In this document: in pieces, positions 50,635-59,103 of the stretch
Numbering within the stretch: position 1 is the stretch's first letter
Layout of the letters: each line of letters starts with the position of its first letter
Origin: Candidatus Bathyarchaeia archaeon
Lineage (GTDB): Archaea; Thermoproteota; Bathyarchaeia; Bathyarchaeales; Bathyarchaeaceae
Length of the DNA: 64,000 nt
Assembly: GCA_035283685.1 (NCBI GenBank)
Contig: DATETJ010000009.1
Location: 62,001-126,000 of the forward strand
Direction of reading: 5' to 3'
Position numbers and translations under genes: made by a program
The notes under the pieces: generated by a model
What the model saw: the letters and a program-made list of their open reading frames with translations, nothing else
What the model was told of the DNA's origin: nothing
Databases searched by the model: none

Positions 50635-51024
50635 TCAGAACGCTTGAGCTTCGAGTTTCTTCTTAACTTCGCCTATTCGTTTCTGTAGGTCTGCGAACTC
50701 TTTGCTTTTCTCTTTGCCCACAGCCTTGTAGCAATCGCGTGCATACTCCAACCCGCCCAACCCGAAGCGATCAAACCCTTTACCTAAAGCAATATCCGCC
50801 GACTTCAAGAAGCGTTCAATCGCTGTTTCGTAATCTTTGAGCAGGAAGCTGCACTCAGCCGCCTTGAACAACATGTAAGAACCATCAAAGAAGTTCCCCA
50901 GCTTTTCATACAGCTGCGAAGCCAGCAGAAACTTGTCGATCGCTTCCTTGTATTTCGTGCTGTCGTACAGTGCTAGTCCTTCACGATGAATCTTAAGTGG
51001 ATCCTCTTTGACTGGCTGACTCAT
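50635..51024 (-). CDS. TPR-type repeat protein, 129 aa
   Basis: Helical hairpins of TPR type are visible: REGLALYDSTKYKEAIDKFL, then ASQLYEKLGNFFDGSYMLFK, ECSFLLKDYETAIERFLKSA and a final YARDCYKAVGKEKSKEFADL. TPRs bind peptide partners; there is no catalytic domain. The ATG at 51024 is preferred to a start at 51066, which would add 14 residues that overlap the promoter region. It is divergent from the nitroreductase. Confidence 0.75.
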   Translation of the reverse strand: MSQPVKEDPLKIHREGLALYDSTKYKEAIDKFLLASQLYEKLGNFFDGSYMLFKAAECSFLLKDYETAIERFLKSADIALGKGFDRFGLGGLEYARDCYKAVGKEKSKEFADLQKRIGEVKKKLEAQAF

Positions 51025-51150
51025 TTCACCCTTCACCAACGTTGTTTCAGTATGATAGTTGCACAAGCGTTTTTATGGTTTTCCGAACACCAATCCGCAA
51101 AGGCATTTAGGCTCCACGTCGTTAGCAATAGACACAGGAAGTTAAACAAA

Positions 51151-51660
51151 ATGGATGTGTTTGAAGCCATTAGAACTCGACGAAGCATAAGACGCTATGA
51201 AAACCGAACAGTTGAAAAGGATAGGCTTACGAGAGTTCTTGAAGCCGCAAGATTGGCGCCGTCGGCATCAAATCGTCAACCATGGAGCTTCATAGTTGTC
51301 ACCGAACCAGAAATGAGGGAAAAACTGAGAGCGGCATACAATCGTGACTGGTTTGTAACCGCGCCAGTTATTATAGTTGCATGCGTGGCTCCAGGCATGG
51401 CTTGGTCTAAAGAGGGCGAGGAATACAGTAAGGTGGATGTCTCAATAGCCATGGAACACCTTATACTCACGGCTTGGGAGCTGGGCCTAGGAACATGCTG
51501 GATAGCAGCATTCAAAGAGCAAGAAGTCAAAAACGTGCTAGGTATCCCAGACAGTGTTCGTGTTATTGCGATGACGCCGCTTGGTTACCCCGCTGAACAA
51601 AAGGATCCAGTGACGGATCGAAAACCTCTCGACACAATAGTCCGCTATGAACACTGGTAG
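51151..51660 (+). CDS. Nitroreductase-family flavoprotein
   Basis: The 169-residue FMN protein has the short nitroreductase pattern: AIRTRRSIRRYENRTVEKD at the N-terminus, APSASNRQPWSFIVV (about 41-55), IAMEHLILTAWELGLGTCWI (about 96-115) and IAMTPLGYPAE. It probably reduces nitro groups, quinones or a flavin with NAD(P)H or F420H2. The ATG at 51151 is chosen; a longer frame begins at 50986 but overlaps the divergent TPR gene. Confidence 0.9.
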   Translation: MDVFEAIRTRRSIRRYENRTVEKDRLTRVLEAARLAPSASNRQPWSFIVVTEPEMREKLRAAYNRDWFVTAPVIIVACVAPGMAWSKEGEEYSKVDVSIAMEHLILTAWELGLGTCWIAAFKEQEVKNVLGIPDSVRVIAMTPLGYPAEQKDPVTDRKPLDTIVRYEHW

Positions 51661-51769
51661 GAACACATGAAACGCTGGGGCCAAGACTTGACTTCAAGGA
51701 GTTGTTATCAATTGTGCGTGCAGGAAATTAACCACTGCTACAGCCGAAACGCGAGGCGGGGGCTAGATC

Positions 51770-52504
51770 ATGAAAGTCTGTGATGCCCATGTGCACTTGG
51801 GCGAATCTGGACCCTGGCAGCCATACGGAGACCCAACAATCTACATCGAGAGCTTGATGCCTATCCTCGATAAACACAAGATCGCTAGAGCACTAGTTTT
51901 CCCAAATCCAAACGTGGGCGACAAATATCCCGAAACCAACGACTATATTGCGCAATGCGTTAGGAAATACTCAAAAAGGCTCGTGGGCTTTGGACGCATC
52001 GACCCAAGAAGAGGCGCCGATGCGGTCAAGGAGCTAGAGAGGATCAAAAGCAAGCTCAAGCTATCTGGAATAAAACTACATCCCATGGTTGAATGCTTCC
52101 GCCCAGACCACCCATTCTTTGCAAAGTTCTTCAAACAAGCCGAGGAGCTGAGGCTGCCAGTCCTCATTCATACTGGCGATGGCTTCTCCGCCGCAGGCTT
52201 AGCTGCAAAAGTGGCGAAGAAACATCCACACATGGTCATGATTCTTGCACATCTGAGAGAAGGCTGTGTCAGCGCGTTGAAGGACTCTCACAACATCCAT
52301 GTGGAAACTTCTGGAACGCTACCTGAATTCGTTGAAATGGCAACAGATGTAGACGAGAACCGAGTGCTATTCGGCTCCGACATCCCATACTACCGATTTC
52401 CAACACAAGCAGCAATCATCGAGGCAGCAGAAATCTCAAACAAAGCCAAGAGAAAAGCGTACTTCGAGAACTTCAACAAACTGTTCAAAGAGCAAAAAGA
52501 ATGA
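51770..52504 (+). CDS. Amidohydrolase-family metal-dependent hydrolase
   Basis: A TIM-barrel hydrolase with the N-terminal metal site CDAHVHLGE (His7, His9), the strand GIKLHPMVECFRPDHP, LPVLIHTGDGF (His near 125), MVMILAHLREG (His near 153) and the late Asp in VLFGSDIPYYRF. This is the amidohydrolase-2/TatD-like arrangement with all ligands present. The substrate is unknown. It is coupled to the GIY-YIG gene by a four-base overlap, so it could act in a nucleic-acid-linked process. Confidence 0.85.
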   Translation: MKVCDAHVHLGESGPWQPYGDPTIYIESLMPILDKHKIARALVFPNPNVGDKYPETNDYIAQCVRKYSKRLVGFGRIDPRRGADAVKELERIKSKLKLSGIKLHPMVECFRPDHPFFAKFFKQAEELRLPVLIHTGDGFSAAGLAAKVAKKHPHMVMILAHLREGCVSALKDSHNIHVETSGTLPEFVEMATDVDENRVLFGSDIPYYRFPTQAAIIEAAEISNKAKRKAYFENFNKLFKEQKE

Positions 52505-53013
52505 GCATCAGCGTCCCAAGGCTTGAAGCGCTACCCGCCAAGGGAAACTACACTCTGATAATATTCTTGAAGGCTTCAACCGATATAAAGATGGCAGGGC
52601 GCCGTTATGTCAGCCTGAAGAAAGGCTACTATTCATATACTGGTTCGGCTTTGGGCAGCGGCGCGACAAGCCTCAGAAAAAGAGTTGCCAGACACCTTCG
52701 AAAGAAAAAGAATCAACACTGGCACATTGACCATCTTCTTGCAAGCAAGAGATCAAAAGTGATAGCAGTTGTAGCCGCAGCGAGCGAAATGAACAAGGAG
52801 TGTGAAATCGCCAGCCTTCTCCAACGCTTGGAGGGAGCGACTGTTCCAATCACGGGTTTCGGAGCATCTGACTGCAAAGGAAGATGCCGAAGCCACTTGA
52901 TGTACTTCGAAAAAGACATAAAGCCAGAAGCAGTCGCCGACGTGTACAAGAGCATATTCACGGATGTCCGAACGCTTGTGGCATCCTCGCCGCAACCCCA
53001 ATTGAAAGTGTGA
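52501..53013 (+). CDS. DUF123 GIY-YIG-type nuclease
   Basis: The protein has the archaeal DUF123 pattern of a GIY-YIG fold: KGNYTLIIFLKAS, KGYYSYTGSALGSGATSLRKRVARHLRKKK (about 45-74 with the Y-Y-G and Arg residues), HWHIDHLLA and the late CKGRCRSHLMYF. It is thought to be a DNA endonuclease, and in some archaea is fused to endonuclease III. The ATG overlaps the preceding stop (ATGA), and the acetyltransferase follows within five bases. Confidence 0.9.
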   Translation: MSISVPRLEALPAKGNYTLIIFLKASTDIKMAGRRYVSLKKGYYSYTGSALGSGATSLRKRVARHLRKKKNQHWHIDHLLASKRSKVIAVVAAASEMNKECEIASLLQRLEGATVPITGFGASDCKGRCRSHLMYFEKDIKPEAVADVYKSIFTDVRTLVASSPQPQLKV

Positions 53014-53017
53014 AGAG

Positions 53018-53470
53018 ATGCACGTAACGATTGAGACCGCAACGCCACGGAATCTGGAAGAGCTGTTGAAAATAGAGCGTGAATGCTTTGAAGCTGAAGC
53101 CTACACCAGAGAACACGTATTAGATTTGCTGAACAACCGGAATGCTTTCACGCAAATAGCAAGAGTCAACGGTGACGCAGCGGGGTTCGTGACAGGACTT
53201 GTCGACAGTGGAGAAGACGTCAAAGCAGGCCACATTGTGACAATTGATGTAGCAGTTGCATACCGAAGAAAAGGATTAGGTCTGACTCTCCTTAAAGAAA
53301 TGGAGAACGTGCTCAAGAAAAGGGGTGTCAAAACCATTTACCTAGAAGTTCGCGTTGACAACCAAGCAGCTTTGAAGCTCTATCACAAGCAAGGCTACGT
53401 AAGAACCAAGTCGTTGAAACACTATTACTCAGCTGGAGTTCACGGACTAAGAATGGTTAAACAGCTTTGA
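53018..53470 (+). CDS. GNAT-family N-acetyltransferase (RimI-like)
   Basis: The 150-residue protein shows the GNAT core: HIVTIDVAVAYRRKGLGLTLLKEMENVLKK (acetyl-CoA loop RRKGLG near 89) and VRVDNQAALKLYHKQGYVRTK at the C-terminus, as in RimI/Ard1 protein N-terminal acetyltransferases. It is probably the archaeal N-terminal acetyltransferase or a homologue. It closes the three-gene operon starting at 51770. Confidence 0.9.
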   Translation: MHVTIETATPRNLEELLKIERECFEAEAYTREHVLDLLNNRNAFTQIARVNGDAAGFVTGLVDSGEDVKAGHIVTIDVAVAYRRKGLGLTLLKEMENVLKKRGVKTIYLEVRVDNQAALKLYHKQGYVRTKSLKHYYSAGVHGLRMVKQL

Positions 53471-53471
53471 C

Positions 53472-53936
53472 CTAAGCGGAGCACCTTTTCTTAGCCTCAG
53501 AAGCCGACTTGGAAAAAGACAGGAAGGAGAGCTTTGTTCTTTCATCAAGCTTTCTGAACAACTCGATGCCACTGGCCGCAACCAAGACGAGTTCGCCTGT
53601 AACGCCAATGTGGCAGCCAGGCATCACATGACCGCCGAAAACTCTGCTTTTCTCATCGGAAACAGTAGCGTGTCCATGCGCGAACACTTTGCCCTCTTTT
53701 GCTGAAACATTGCCGAGGCAAGAGACAATCTCCAAGGGCTGTCGAAATTCAACTGTCTCGTATTTGCCCTTGCGGAAAAATCCAAGCCTTGCAGTTTTCA
53801 AGGTTCCTATGAGCATGAAGAAACCTGACGTAACTCCTGCTTTCACCGCAACCTGAATTATCGTCCCCAACAGGTCTTCATTCTCAGATAGTCGAGCGAA
53901 AACCATCTTTCCAACCTTTGATTCAACGTACTCCAT
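53472..53936 (-). CDS. PPC (DUF296) domain protein
   Basis: A 154-residue single PPC domain: the N-terminal FARLSENEDLLGTIIQVAVK, SGFFMLIGTLKTARLGFF, and the metal-site strand GKVFAHGHATVSDEKSRVFG with GGHVMPGCHIGV (His residues near 106-127). Plant AT-hook proteins carry this domain; stand-alone archaeal ones form trimers and their role is unclear. It starts three bases after the end of the acyltransferase gene on the same strand. Confidence 0.88.
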   Translation of the reverse strand: MEYVESKVGKMVFARLSENEDLLGTIIQVAVKAGVTSGFFMLIGTLKTARLGFFRKGKYETVEFRQPLEIVSCLGNVSAKEGKVFAHGHATVSDEKSRVFGGHVMPGCHIGVTGELVLVAASGIELFRKLDERTKLSFLSFSKSASEAKKRCSA

Positions 53937-53939
53937 TAT

Positions 53940-54647
53940 TCATCTGGCTCCTTCTTCCCATTTGTCCGTCTTTCGGTCGTACTCATCTCTTGTGATGTAC
54001 GGCTTTGCTGGAGCGCCGAGCACAACCATGCCCGATGGCACATCCTTGGTTACCAAAGCGCCCGCGCACACAACTGATCTTGCCCCGATCTTCGCTGGCA
54101 CTACGATGCATGCATTTGCTCCTATCACTGCACCTTTCTCGACAAGAATACCCATACGGCGACGACTTGGAGGATAGGGATCGTTTGTCAAGACAACGTT
54201 AGGACCAAGGAATACGTCGTTCTCAATTTCAGTCAAGTGCGGAAGGTACACATTTGATTGTACGCTCACGTTCTTACCCACCTTGACCACGCCGTCAAGT
54301 TTGACAGAGGTGCCGATACGTGTCTTGTCGCCTATTGTGCTTCCCTCTCGGATTAGCACATTGTGCCCAGTCTCAACCCAGTTGCCTATGACCACGTCTT
54401 CGTAAATTATTGTGCCAGACCTTATAATGCAGTTGTCACCGATCTTGGCGCCAGCGCTTATTCTGTCAAACTTGTCTAACGCGAAGTTCTCTGAGAAAGG
54501 AAAAGCCTGAACCTTTTTTCTAACCGGATAGCCAACTATCACGTTCAAACCAATTAAGGACTTGTTTCCTATTGAGCAAGGACCGAGAATAACGCTTTCT
54601 CCTTCGAGGATGCCTTTTACGCGCGCTTTCCGAGATATGAACCGCAT
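53940..54647 (-). CDS. Hexapeptide-repeat acyltransferase
   Basis: The 235-residue protein is a left-handed beta-helix from about residue 10 to 205 with runs of I-x-G-x-x hexapeptides: AKIGDNCIIRSGTIIYEDV, VIGNWVETGHNVLIREGS, NDVFLGPNVVLTNDPYPPSR and AVIGANACIVVPAKIGARS, where the NDPYPPSR loop is typical of sugar O- or N-acetyltransferases such as WbpD. It probably acetylates a nucleotide sugar for surface glycans. It is the upstream partner of the PPC gene. Confidence 0.85.
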   Translation of the reverse strand: MRFISRKARVKGILEGESVILGPCSIGNKSLIGLNVIVGYPVRKKVQAFPFSENFALDKFDRISAGAKIGDNCIIRSGTIIYEDVVIGNWVETGHNVLIREGSTIGDKTRIGTSVKLDGVVKVGKNVSVQSNVYLPHLTEIENDVFLGPNVVLTNDPYPPSRRRMGILVEKGAVIGANACIVVPAKIGARSVVCAGALVTKDVPSGMVVLGAPAKPYITRDEYDRKTDKWEEGAR

Positions 54648-54722
54648 GTTTGTGTACCTCCCCTCTTAGTGAGTTACGTTCAAGTTCACATTTCAAAATT
54701 GTGGTTGAATGGAGATGGGTTG

Positions 54723-55205
54723 TCAGATCATTCCTGCGTCAATCATCTCAAAAAGGGCAGAGTCAGCAATCATAGCTGCGAACTTCGCACCAACGATTTC
54801 CCCGTTTCTGACGTTCAAACCGTTGCAGCATGGAATCACCCTAAGCACGCAGAGGTTCCCGGTCGAATTCTCAAACCGAAAAGGGTACAGTTGGCACAGA
54901 ATCGGTCTGAAGTCATGTACAGCACATTTGTAGAATCTGGATGTTTCCTCTGCAGACAAAAAGATGCATGAGCCGTCCTCTTTGCTCTTGATTGATCCAC
55001 GTTCACGGTCAAGGAAATCACCCGCACGATGCCCTGCCTGTTCAAGCCGTTCGATATCTTTTCGTAGAAGTTTCGGAGCGCCAAGTCTACAGCAGAAAAC
55101 TGCGCATCTCTGGCATTTGAACGTCACCGGGATGTCAGAACGCCTAACATTTACAACTCGTCTGACCTTCGGATCGATCGTGATTTCAGCGACGACATCG
55201 TTCAT
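54723..55205 (-). CDS. YkgJ-type Cys-cluster protein
   Basis: A zinc- or iron-binding protein of the YkgJ/CxxCxxxCC family: CQRCAVFCCRLGAP (30-43) and FYKCAVHDFRPILCQLYPFR (about 91-110), with a third pair VIPCCNGL. All Cys of the family signature appear. Function is not established. It is divergent from the small winged-helix gene at 55323, with about 115 bases of shared control region. Confidence 0.85.
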   Translation of the reverse strand: MNDVVAEITIDPKVRRVVNVRRSDIPVTFKCQRCAVFCCRLGAPKLLRKDIERLEQAGHRAGDFLDRERGSIKSKEDGSCIFLSAEETSRFYKCAVHDFRPILCQLYPFRFENSTGNLCVLRVIPCCNGLNVRNGEIVGAKFAAMIADSALFEMIDAGMI

Positions 55206-55322
55206 TTTGGCATCCCACGGGAATTCGAAGTTCTAGGTGTCAGTGTCTTTTGATCGGGGTAAACTCTAAATGTTGCGGTTGCAGTGATGTAAATGTTGAA
55301 TGAGCGAAGGATGATATGAGTC

Positions 55323-55586
55323 ATGGGGAAAAACTCCAAGGTTGAAGCCCAGAGCATGATCTCCGCGCTCGCTGTGCTGCTTCGCAACACGACTTGGAAG
55401 TGCGGCCGCGTAGAACGCCTAGTTGTCAACTACCTCCGAGATCAAGTGCACAGGTTTGGACGGGCGCGTACTCCTGTCAAGGAGATGCTTCAACACTTCA
55501 AGCTCAAAGGCAAACAGAAAAGCGAGTTCTTCGACGCCATAAAGCGCTTGGAAAGAAGACGCATAATCAAGATCGAGGCCTTCTAA
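55323..55586 (+). CDS. Small winged-helix-like protein, 87 aa
   Basis: Basic protein with three helices and a final strand pair: MISALAVLLRNTTWKCGRVE, LVVNYLRDQVHRFGRARTPV, MLQHFKLKGKQKSEFFDAIK and RLERRRIIKIEAF. This helix-turn-helix-wing order suggests DNA or RNA binding. No named family recognised. ATG start. It precedes the Fap7-like kinase by 116 bases. Confidence 0.62.
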   Translation: MGKNSKVEAQSMISALAVLLRNTTWKCGRVERLVVNYLRDQVHRFGRARTPVKEMLQHFKLKGKQKSEFFDAIKRLERRRIIKIEAF

Positions 55587-55702
55587 ACATCTTGTCGGCT
55601 CGGCCCCTGCAACATTAAAACATATAACCAGCCTCGCCACGAGAATTGGAAGCAAAGGGACTCGTACAACGATAGGAGCAAAGCGAATTCAGACACATAA
55701 TT

Positions 55703-56272
55703 TTGGTCACTGGAACGCCCGGAATCGGCAAAACGACCATCTCGGAAAAGTTGGCAGCTAGACTTGAGGCTTTACATATTGACATTGGGGAACTGGTCAA
55801 AAAAGAAAGACTAACCAGCGGATATGACGCCAAAAGACAAACTCTCATCTCAGACCCGGCAAGACTTGCAGGGAGAGTCAATGAGACAATGGCAAAGACT
55901 CGAAAGACAATAATTATTGATGGACATTATGGCACGGAGTTGGTGCCCAAAGACCAAGTGACCAAAGTATTCGTCCTGCGATGTCACCCAGAGCAACTCA
56001 AAAAAAGAATGCAGGAAAAGGGGTTTCAGGGCTCAAAACTGAAGGAAAACCTCGCCGCAGAGATACTCGATGTCTGCCTAACTAGTGCAATAACGAATGT
56101 TGGGCCGAACAAAGTCTGCGAGCTGAACACCACCGACAAGACGTCAGATGCGGTTGTCAGCGAGATCATATCGATCTTGAAGAAAAAAAGGCATTGCGCG
56201 CTTGGAATCGTGGATTGGCTGGGCCAGCTTGAAATGGAAAAGAGTTTGGGCCAGTATTTGCAGGAGTTTTAA
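55703..56272 (+). CDS. Fap7/AK6-type adenylate kinase
   Basis: A P-loop kinase: VTGTPGIGKTTISEKLAARL (Walker A), LHIDIGELVKKERL, and TIIIDGHYGTELVP with VFVLRCHPEQLKKRMQEKGF, the order found in archaeal and eukaryotic AK6/Fap7. The family phosphorylates AMP and helps small-subunit ribosome maturation (with uS11). The first strand is short with the TTG at 55703; the in-frame codons before it (RHII) look homologous to the family but offer only ATA or ATT as earlier starts behind TAGGAG. Confidence 0.85.
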   Translation: MVTGTPGIGKTTISEKLAARLEALHIDIGELVKKERLTSGYDAKRQTLISDPARLAGRVNETMAKTRKTIIIDGHYGTELVPKDQVTKVFVLRCHPEQLKKRMQEKGFQGSKLKENLAAEILDVCLTSAITNVGPNKVCELNTTDKTSDAVVSEIISILKKKRHCALGIVDWLGQLEMEKSLGQYLQEF

Positions 56273-56610
56273 CCTAGGCGTTGAAGAATCTCTCTTTTGG
56301 TTAAGAGCGTGATGCCGCGTCTGTTTGCGTAAGCCTTGGCGTGACCGCTGAACTGCGGTGAAATCATGATAGGTCCCGGGATGCCCACGTCTTCAGCCGC
56401 TTTGTCCATGTTTATCACCATGTTCACCCCTACTGTGCGCTTCCAGGCTCTGATCCAAACAAGACGTTGTTCGTTGCTTTTTCGAATTATGAGGTCGAAC
56501 TTGTGGGAAAGCCCAGATTTCTTGCCTTCCCAAAGGGTGTCACGTTCTATTTTGTAGCCTTTCTGGCGGAAATAGGTCACTACGTTGTCCATCAGCGACG
56601 TGGTGCTCAT
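56269..56610 (-). CDS. Degenerate Mrr-like restriction-endonuclease-fold protein
   Basis: The 113-residue protein matches archaeal Mrr-like folds: HKFDLIIRK (Asp near 38), then RLVWIRAWKRTVGVNMVINM, and the C-terminal FSGHAKAYANRRGITLLTKR. The strand where homologues carry E-x-K reads V-W-I-R-A-W-K-R, so the metal-binding Glu and Lys seem replaced. It may bind DNA without cutting it. The last base pairs overlap the kinase gene end by four bases (convergent). Confidence 0.7.
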   Translation of the reverse strand: MSTTSLMDNVVTYFRQKGYKIERDTLWEGKKSGLSHKFDLIIRKSNEQRLVWIRAWKRTVGVNMVINMDKAAEDVGIPGPIMISPQFSGHAKAYANRRGITLLTKREILQRLG

Positions 56611-56685
56611 TTAATTAGCAACCTCTTTCAGAACAGTTCTGCGCATTGGAAAGAAAAGACTTGTGTTAGAACTGAGGCGCACCTG

Positions 56686-56871
56686 ATGTACAGCATAATC
56701 GTATGCCATAAGTGCGGACGCTTAATCTTGGCGAAAAAAAGTCAGAGGTCGAGACGGTGCCCACACTGTGAGGCACGGATCAACACTGAACGGGTGAGGT
56801 TAGTGGCCTCTGCAGCAACCGCAAGGGAAGCATCAGAATTGCTTCGAACGTTGAAGCAGAAGAGTGAGTGA
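56686..56871 (+). CDS. Zinc-ribbon protein, DUF1922-like, 61 aa
   Basis: The 61-residue protein begins MYSIIVCHKCGRLILAKKSQ and has the second pair CPHCEARI, then a helical tail AATAREASELLRTLKQKSE. This is the layout of DUF1922 zinc ribbons: a CxxC-CxxC finger with a C-terminal helix. The ATG at 56686 is chosen; upstream frame sequence is antisense to the Mrr-like gene. Likely binds nucleic acid. It is 106 bases upstream of the membrane-protein operon at 56978. Confidence 0.7.
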   Translation: MYSIIVCHKCGRLILAKKSQRSRRCPHCEARINTERVRLVASAATAREASELLRTLKQKSE

Positions 56872-56977
56872 CACCATTGTTAGTTGATCAGCATAATTCT
56901 TTTAAATATGGAGTCTTGATTCACTTGTTTTTTATAGCGCTTGGTTTGAAACAAGGAACGTAAATGGAGGTAAAACA

Positions 56978-57445
56978 TTGAGATTTGAGAAGATTGAAGT
57001 TTCAGGATTGATAGTGTTGTTTATCGGCGTGGTTCTCTTGGCTGCAACTTTCTATAGCGCCTACGTCTTTCTTGTAGCAGACGTAACCATTCTGACCTCA
57101 GTTGATCTCTCAGAACTCTTTGGCAATGCGCTTGCACCGTTGATAGAAGCTGTCATTCACATATTGTACCTAGGCGTCATGGGATGGATCGGTTCTATCT
57201 TGACAATAAGAGCTGTGCAGCTGCTGAAAAAAGAAAAGGAGACGACAACAATCTCGCCCCAACCCAAAGCGGATACAAAGCCAAACGTAGGCTCACAAGC
57301 CCAGCCAACCCAACCGAAACCTGAAGCCCAGAAAGAGACGAAAGACACCAAGAAAACAGAGACTCAGTCGACTAGTTTGGCTGTGCAACAGCCCACGGAA
57401 CCTCAAAAGCAGGCATTAGAGGAGCAGAAACCTGAAAAGCCGTAG
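56978..57445 (+). CDS. Two-helix membrane protein with Pro/Gln/Lys-rich tail
   Basis: Two membrane helices (about 9-33 and 56-82) precede a charged stretch and then a low-complexity tail of about 65 residues of Gln, Pro, Lys, Glu and Thr, probably disordered and cytoplasmic or extracellular. TTG start with GGAGG eight bases upstream, and a TATA-like TTTTAAATA near 56903. First gene of a three-gene membrane operon. No family recognised. Confidence 0.72.
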   Translation: MRFEKIEVSGLIVLFIGVVLLAATFYSAYVFLVADVTILTSVDLSELFGNALAPLIEAVIHILYLGVMGWIGSILTIRAVQLLKKEKETTTISPQPKADTKPNVGSQAQPTQPKPEAQKETKDTKKTETQSTSLAVQQPTEPQKQALEEQKPEKP

Positions 57446-57486
57446 TCCGTTGTTCCCCAGTTCTCATCGCTCATAAGTGGTTCCTG

Positions 57487-58266
57487 ATGAAGCAAACGAT
57501 TAGGGCGCTCGGTTGGGCAAATATAATATTTTGGATAATCTTGTTGCTTTTCACTGTTACCGCCGTGTATTCGGCATTCCAAATTAGACCAGGGTTCGGT
57601 AAAGGGCCTTCAGTAACTAACATTGGGGGAACCTTTGTCGTGTCCTTGCCAATTAGCATCTACAATGGGGGGTTTTACGACATATCGAAGTTCAACATAA
57701 CGACACAGGTCCAAGACAACCGAGGCTCACCCATAGCTCGATCATCAACCTTTGTACCAATGGTACCAAAAGGCGAGAACACCACAATCGACCATCGAAT
57801 ATCTCTAAGCATTGCGCAAGCAGCAAGCAGCAACCTAACACACTTGCTATTCAACGACAGCGAACTAAACGTCGAAGCCATCGTGGGACTCACCTACGCC
57901 AACGCATTTCCAATCGAAATCTCAGCGAACTTCACCACCCCATGGGGTGCACCATTAGCCAATCTAACTCTGGGAGACATGACGATAACCGGATTCAATC
58001 TGACACACGTCAGGGCGTCCATACCCTTCAGCTTTGAAAACCATTCTTTTCTTGAAATGAGCGGAACAGCCCGCATCGAGATCGTGGACAATGCAGGCAA
58101 CGTGGTTGGAGGAAATGCGATAGATTTTGATGCGCCTCCTGGAAGCCGATTTGACAGAAATGTTGAAATCTTCGTAACAGGGAACCCAGCAAGCATTAGA
58201 GAAGCCCGCCTTTATTTCCAAACGCCTTTCTTCAACTACGGCCCAGTGGTGTTTCCTCTTGTTTGA
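57487..58266 (+). CDS. Membrane-anchored extracellular beta-rich protein
   Basis: One N-terminal membrane anchor (about 10-32) is followed by about 225 residues of beta-strand pattern with Asn-x-Thr/Ser sequons and no Cys, ending in FNYGPVVFPLV. Two similar stretches (FVVSLPISIYNGGFYDISKF and ITGFNLTHVRASIPFSFEN) suggest two tandem Ig-like or LEA-type domains. It is likely outside the membrane and glycosylated. ATG start; its stop overlaps the next gene by eight bases. Confidence 0.72.
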   Translation: MKQTIRALGWANIIFWIILLLFTVTAVYSAFQIRPGFGKGPSVTNIGGTFVVSLPISIYNGGFYDISKFNITTQVQDNRGSPIARSSTFVPMVPKGENTTIDHRISLSIAQAASSNLTHLLFNDSELNVEAIVGLTYANAFPIEISANFTTPWGAPLANLTLGDMTITGFNLTHVRASIPFSFENHSFLEMSGTARIEIVDNAGNVVGGNAIDFDAPPGSRFDRNVEIFVTGNPASIREARLYFQTPFFNYGPVVFPLV

Positions 58267-58759
58267 AAACGAATCGGGCAAATCGTTTCTGAAGAGGATG
58301 TTACCTCGGGTCATCAAGGCTGTGATCAAGGGCATACTTTATTTCGCCATTTTTTACTTATTGCCTATGCTTTTCGTTTCGCAAATGTCTGAATTCGCGC
58401 CGCAATTGTTTGGCGAGTATAGGCAGACTGTGACGGTTTTTGCAGCCATCATAATCTTCTTTGTCGTGGCCAGTGAACTGACCTCTGGCACCATATTTCA
58501 GCACGCCCTAAACATTGGGAAAGCCCTAATTCTGATAATATTCTTCGTTCTCGCACTAAACGGAGGCATCTTGAAGCTGGATCTTGATGTTATGGAGTTG
58601 GCGCGCCTACGCATTGTAGCAGACTTGAGAGTTTACCTGCTGATGCTAATTGCCATTGACTTGTTAGGGCTGGCCAGAAGCGTAATGCAGGCGGTCAACT
58701 TCCTGTCGGAAAGAACGGAAAAGCAGGGTCCCCAACTGCAGCCAACAGAAAACCCCTGA
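58259..58759 (+). CDS. Four-helix membrane protein
   Basis: Hydrophobic helices near residues 18-40, 54-73, 82-104 and 124-145 with a polar tail. The TTG start overlaps the preceding stop codon by eight bases, so it is translationally coupled. With the two upstream genes it may form a surface or secretion complex, but no partner family is recognised. Confidence 0.68.
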   Translation: MFENESGKSFLKRMLPRVIKAVIKGILYFAIFYLLPMLFVSQMSEFAPQLFGEYRQTVTVFAAIIIFFVVASELTSGTIFQHALNIGKALILIIFFVLALNGGILKLDLDVMELARLRIVADLRVYLLMLIAIDLLGLARSVMQAVNFLSERTEKQGPQLQPTENP

Positions 58760-58835
58760 GAGATCTTTGACTTTTTCAATCATTATTCCTGTTTCATAAT
58801 CGTTAAGGATTACCTACCATTGAGCTGCTTAATGA

Positions 58836-59081
58836 GTGAACCATATCTTGGTCACGAAAACCTGCGACTGGTGCAAAAAGGAAGACAAAGCCTTCCTCGT
58901 TTTCTTCAAGCCCAAGGGATGGATAAAACACCGCACTTTAGACAAAATGGATATGCTGTTTTGCAGCTTGGCGTGTTTCCGAGCATTCTCAGGCCTCGAG
59001 ATCCTCCCTAAAACCTCAGAGACCAAGAAGCCTTTTGAGATCGCCAGGGAAAAACAAGTAATCGTTTCACCGGCTCAATGA
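58836..59081 (+). CDS. Small zinc-finger-like protein, 81 aa
   Basis: The protein has CDWCKKEDKAFLVFFKPKGW and then DMLFCSLACFRAFSG, so two Cys pairs about 30 residues apart as in TRASH- or MYM-type treble-clef fingers. It may bind metal and act as a regulator or metallochaperone. GTG start. Convergent with cysS 23 bases downstream. Confidence 0.65.
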   Translation: MNHILVTKTCDWCKKEDKAFLVFFKPKGWIKHRTLDKMDMLFCSLACFRAFSGLEILPKTSETKKPFEIAREKQVIVSPAQ

Positions 59082-59103
59082 GCCTTGAGAACAGCGCAGA
59101 TGC

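Noticed and set aside
54669-54971. 100-codon plus frame
   Set aside because: It lies antisense over the YkgJ-type gene, which has the full Cys signature.
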